Below are positions 5,080 to 7,317 of a DNA stretch of 7,317 nt, one piece after another. Within the stretch, counting starts at the first letter, position 1; each line of letters starts with the position of its first letter. This DNA is from Akkermansiaceae bacterium (GTDB lineage Bacteria; Verrucomicrobiota; Verrucomicrobiia; Verrucomicrobiales; Akkermansiaceae). The position numbers were made by a program, and so were the translations under genes. Below the pieces are notes generated by a model. The model was given only the letters and a program-made list of their open reading frames with translations. It was not told the DNA's origin and did no database searches. The DNA lies in the NCBI GenBank assembly GCA_029287105.1, contig JARFRT010000274.1, forward strand, positions 1-7,317. The letters are read 5' to 3'.

Positions 5080-5094
5080 CGACTTTCCAAGTCG
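5080..5094. promoter_or_regulatory. inverted repeat just upstream of the HerA-like gene
   Basis: CGACTT (5080-5085) and AAGTCG (5089-5094) are a perfect 6-bp inverted repeat around TCC, ending 24 nt before the GTG start. It could be an operator or a small hairpin in the leader. No T-run follows, so it is not a terminator. A possible -10 box TAAAAT lies at 5051-5056 without a clear -35. Confidence 0.3.
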
Positions 5095-5118
5095 ACCTAA
5101 TCGTCCTCAAATGCAGTC

Positions 5119-7317
5119 GTGAACATACAAGCAAGCGATTACGAGAAGCTGGGATCCTTTTACCTCGGGCGCAGCTACGACCTGAAAAAAAGCGAACTCG
5201 ACGAAGAACTGGTTCTCTATGATTCCAAGGACCTGGTCACCCATGGCGTGGTGCTGGGGATGACCGGATCAGGAAAAACCGGACTTTGCCTCTCCATCCT
5301 CGAGGAGGCGGCGATGGATAACATCCCGGCGATCATCATCGATCCCAAGGGCGACATCGCCAACCTGATGCTCACCTTCCCCGACTTCAAAGCTTCCGAC
5401 TTCCGCCCGTGGATCAATGAGGACGACGCCGCGAAAAAAGGCAAGACCCCGGATGAGTTTGCGGAAAAAACCGCCAACATGTGGAAAGAAGGGATTGGCT
5501 CGTGGGGGCAAAGCCCCGAGCGTGTGCGCGAGTTCCGCGACAAGGTGGACATCAACATCTTCACCCCGGGCAGCAAGGCCGGCATTCCCGTATCCATCCT
5601 CAGCTCCCTGGAGGTCCCCCCCTTCGAAGTCCTCGACGACGGCGAACTGCTCGGCGACCGGATCGAAAGCACCGTCTGCTCGCTGCTCTCGCTGGTGGGC
5701 GTGGACGCCGACCCGATCCAAAGTCCCGAGGCGATTCTTCTGGGCACTCTCTTCAGCCACTGCTGGCAAGCGGGCCAGAACCTCACCCTCGAATCCCTGA
5801 TTCGCCACCTCCAGAAGCCCCCCTTCGATAAGATCGGCGTCATCGATGTCGACTCCTTCATGGACGCCAAGGAGCGGCACAAGCTCTCCCTCAAGTTTAA
5901 CTCGCTCCTCGCCTCACCGGGATTCGCCACCTGGATGGAAGGGCCGGCACTGGATATCAACGCCATGATGCATGCCCCCGACGGCAAACCGCGGATGTCA
6001 ATCTTCTCCATCGCCCACCTCAGTGACACCGAGCGTATGTTTTTTGTCAGCCTGCTGCTCAATCAGATGCTAGGATGGATGCGCACCCAGAGCGGCACCA
6101 CCAGCCTGCGCGCCATCCTCTACATGGATGAGATCTACGGGTTCCTTCCCCCGTCGGCCAACCCGCCCAGCAAAAAACCCATGATGACCATGCTCAAGCA
6201 AGGTCGCGCCTTCGGACTGGGCTGCCTGCTCGCCACCCAGAACCCGGTCGACCTCGACTACAAGGCGCTCTCCAACATCGGCACCTGGTGGCTGGGTCGA
6301 CTGCAAACCGAGCGCGACAAGGCCCGCGTGTTAGACGGCCTCGAGGGGGCCGCCGCGTCCCAGGACGGCGGCTTCAACCGGCAAAGAATGGAAGAACTTC
6401 TCGCCGGCCTCGGCTCGCGTGTGTTCCTAATGAACAACGTGCATGAGGATGCCCCGGTTGTTTTCCACGTCCGCTGGGTGATGAGCTACCTGTGTGGCCC
6501 CCTGACCCGCTCCAAGATCAAATCCCTGATGGATCCTAGACGCGACAAGTTCCGCTCCGGCAAAAAACAGTTAGCCGCAGCGCAGTCGTCCAACCCGATG
6601 GCGATGCCGAGCGCACCGCCGGAGAACGCCGCCGGAGAACGCCCGGTCGTCGGCGCGGGCGTCACCGAGTACTTCGCGCCATTCGCCGGGGAACCTGATG
6701 GTATCAGCTACAAACCCGCCCTGCTCCGTGAAGCGAATGTGCACTTCTCCTCCAGCAAGTGCGGGATCGACGGATCTCGCCTGCTGCGCTTTACCAATGC
6801 GATCAACGATCAGGGCATCGACTGGGATCACGACGCCGGCTTTACCCAACCCATCAGGGCGCTCGACTCCGATCCCCGCAGCGGCTGCGGCTTTGGGGAA
6901 CTTCCCGGCTTCGCCATGAATGCGGACAACTATAAGCAGGTGGAAAAAGACTTCGCCGACTACATCTACCGCAACGAGCGCGTCGAGATTTTCCACTGCC
7001 CGCTCTTCAAAACCTACTCGCAGCTGGGTGAAAGCGAAGGATCCTTCCGCGGTCGCCTCGCCACCCAGGCCCGCGAGATGAGGGACGCCGCCGTGGAAAA
7101 ACTGCGCGACAAGTACGCGGCCAAGATCAAAGCCAAGCAAGGCCAGGTCGACCGCGCGGAAAACATGCTCGCCAAGGAAGAGGCCGAAGCCAGCAGCGCC
7201 ACCTGGGACATCGGAGCCAAGGTTCTCGGAGGACTGTTAGGATCACTCCTTGGTGGCCGCCGTAGCTCATCATCAAGCACCGTCAGCAGTGCCGGTCGCG
7301 CCTACAAACAACGACGC
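5119..7317 (+). CDS. HerA/FtsK-superfamily P-loop ATPase, 3' end outside window
   Basis: One uninterrupted frame of 733 codons runs off the right edge. It encodes a HerA-like (DUF87-type) ATPase. Walker A is GMTGSGKT (47-54). IIIDPKGDI (72-80) is typical of HerA and conjugation-type DNA pumps. Walker B is AILYMDEI (332-339, with D337 and E338), and LATQNP (371-376) is the sensor-type strand. R394 or R399 could be the arginine finger. HerA relatives form hexamers that move along DNA or remodel substrates. Only about 46 residues precede Walker A, too few for the usual HAS-barrel. A long C-terminal part follows the ATPase: a linker with Pro/Ala (486-510), an unidentified domain (about 515-632), a charged helix or coiled coil (640-695), a Gly/Leu stretch (697-713) and a serine-rich tail. 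A stop at 5098-5100 and no ATG before Walker A make GTG 5119 the best start. No Shine-Dalgarno site is visible. The client and biological role are unknown. Confidence 0.85.
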   Translation, partial: MNIQASDYEKLGSFYLGRSYDLKKSELDEELVLYDSKDLVTHGVVLGMTGSGKTGLCLSILEEAAMDNIPAIIIDPKGDIANLMLTFPDFKASDFRPWINEDDAAKKGKTPDEFAEKTANMWKEGIGSWGQSPERVREFRDKVDINIFTPGSKAGIPVSILSSLEVPPFEVLDDGELLGDRIESTVCSLLSLVGVDADPIQSPEAILLGTLFSHCWQAGQNLTLESLIRHLQKPPFDKIGVIDVDSFMDAKERHKLSLKFNSLLASPGFATWMEGPALDINAMMHAPDGKPRMSIFSIAHLSDTERMFFVSLLLNQMLGWMRTQSGTTSLRAILYMDEIYGFLPPSANPPSKKPMMTMLKQGRAFGLGCLLATQNPVDLDYKALSNIGTWWLGRLQTERDKARVLDGLEGAAASQDGGFNRQRMEELLAGLGSRVFLMNNVHEDAPVVFHVRWVMSYLCGPLTRSKIKSLMDPRRDKFRSGKKQLAAAQSSNPMAMPSAPPENAAGERPVVGAGVTEYFAPFAGEPDGISYKPALLREANVHFSSSKCGIDGSRLLRFTNAINDQGIDWDHDAGFTQPIRALDSDPRSGCGFGELPGFAMNADNYKQVEKDFADYIYRNERVEIFHCPLFKTYSQLGESEGSFRGRLATQAREMRDAAVEKLRDKYAAKIKAKQGQVDRAENMLAKEEAEASSATWDIGAKVLGGLLGSLLGGRRSSSSSTVSSAGRAYKQRR

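Noticed and set aside
5217..6062. Minus-strand open frame of 281 codons, and 5269-5880 minus in another frame
   Set aside because: Both lie opposite the HerA-like ATPase, which has Walker motifs and covers the same bases on the plus strand. Their Ser/Arg-rich or His/Glu/Val-rich composition is typical of shadows of GC-rich genes.
1..7317. CRISPR array, insertion sequence, tRNA, rRNA or phage genes
   Set aside because: I found no spaced direct repeats of CRISPR size, no transposase or integrase motifs, no terminal inverted repeats with target duplications, and no tRNA-like cloverleaf segments.

Overview
The window looks like ordinary chromosomal DNA from a moderately GC-rich bacterium. The best guess is a member of the Verrucomicrobiota, related to Akkermansia and Luteolibacter. 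This rests on the arginine/lysine-rich bL28 with its KKKGG insertion, a Tat-exported GH109 glycosidase of the type found in that group, TTG(A/C)-type promoters, and an almost complete lack of Shine-Dalgarno sites. It is an inference from protein style; no search was run.

Layout. Bases 1-166 (minus) hold the 5' part of rpmB (ribosomal protein bL28), with its own candidate promoter at 231-258. Next on the minus strand is a probable two-gene unit, trxA (796-1116) followed by a VanZ-like membrane protein (315-773), 22 nt apart. Bases 1117-1446 hold hairpins, a candidate trxA promoter and a 26-codon, one-helix membrane microprotein gene (1285-1365, minus). Upstream of that, 1447-2055 (minus) encodes a proline-rich, repeat-containing protein with one C-terminal membrane helix and no recognised family. 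A divergent intergenic region of 273 nt follows. Then comes a plus-strand gene for a Tat-exported, NAD-dependent GH109-type glycosidase of the Gfo/Idh/MocA fold (2329-3744). It meets a minus-strand triple-LysM, coiled-coil envelope protein (3897-4928) head-on, with a bidirectional terminator between the two. A second divergent region (4929-5118) contains short palindromes. The rest (5119 to the right edge, plus) is one long open frame with no stop in the window: a HerA/FtsK-superfamily ATPase of at least 733 residues, cut off by the window edge.

How the genes fit together. Apart from trxA-vanZ, and perhaps the proline-rich gene with the microprotein, the genes appear to be separate transcription units, with no shared pathway. 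Several concern the envelope: the LysM protein, the VanZ-like protein, the two small membrane proteins and the exported glycosidase. I see no mobile element, CRISPR array, tRNA or rRNA, and no sign of recent transfer. The parts least explained by known families are the proline-rich T-V-x-L repeat protein, the microprotein beside it, and the HerA-like ATPase that lacks room for the usual N-terminal barrel domain.
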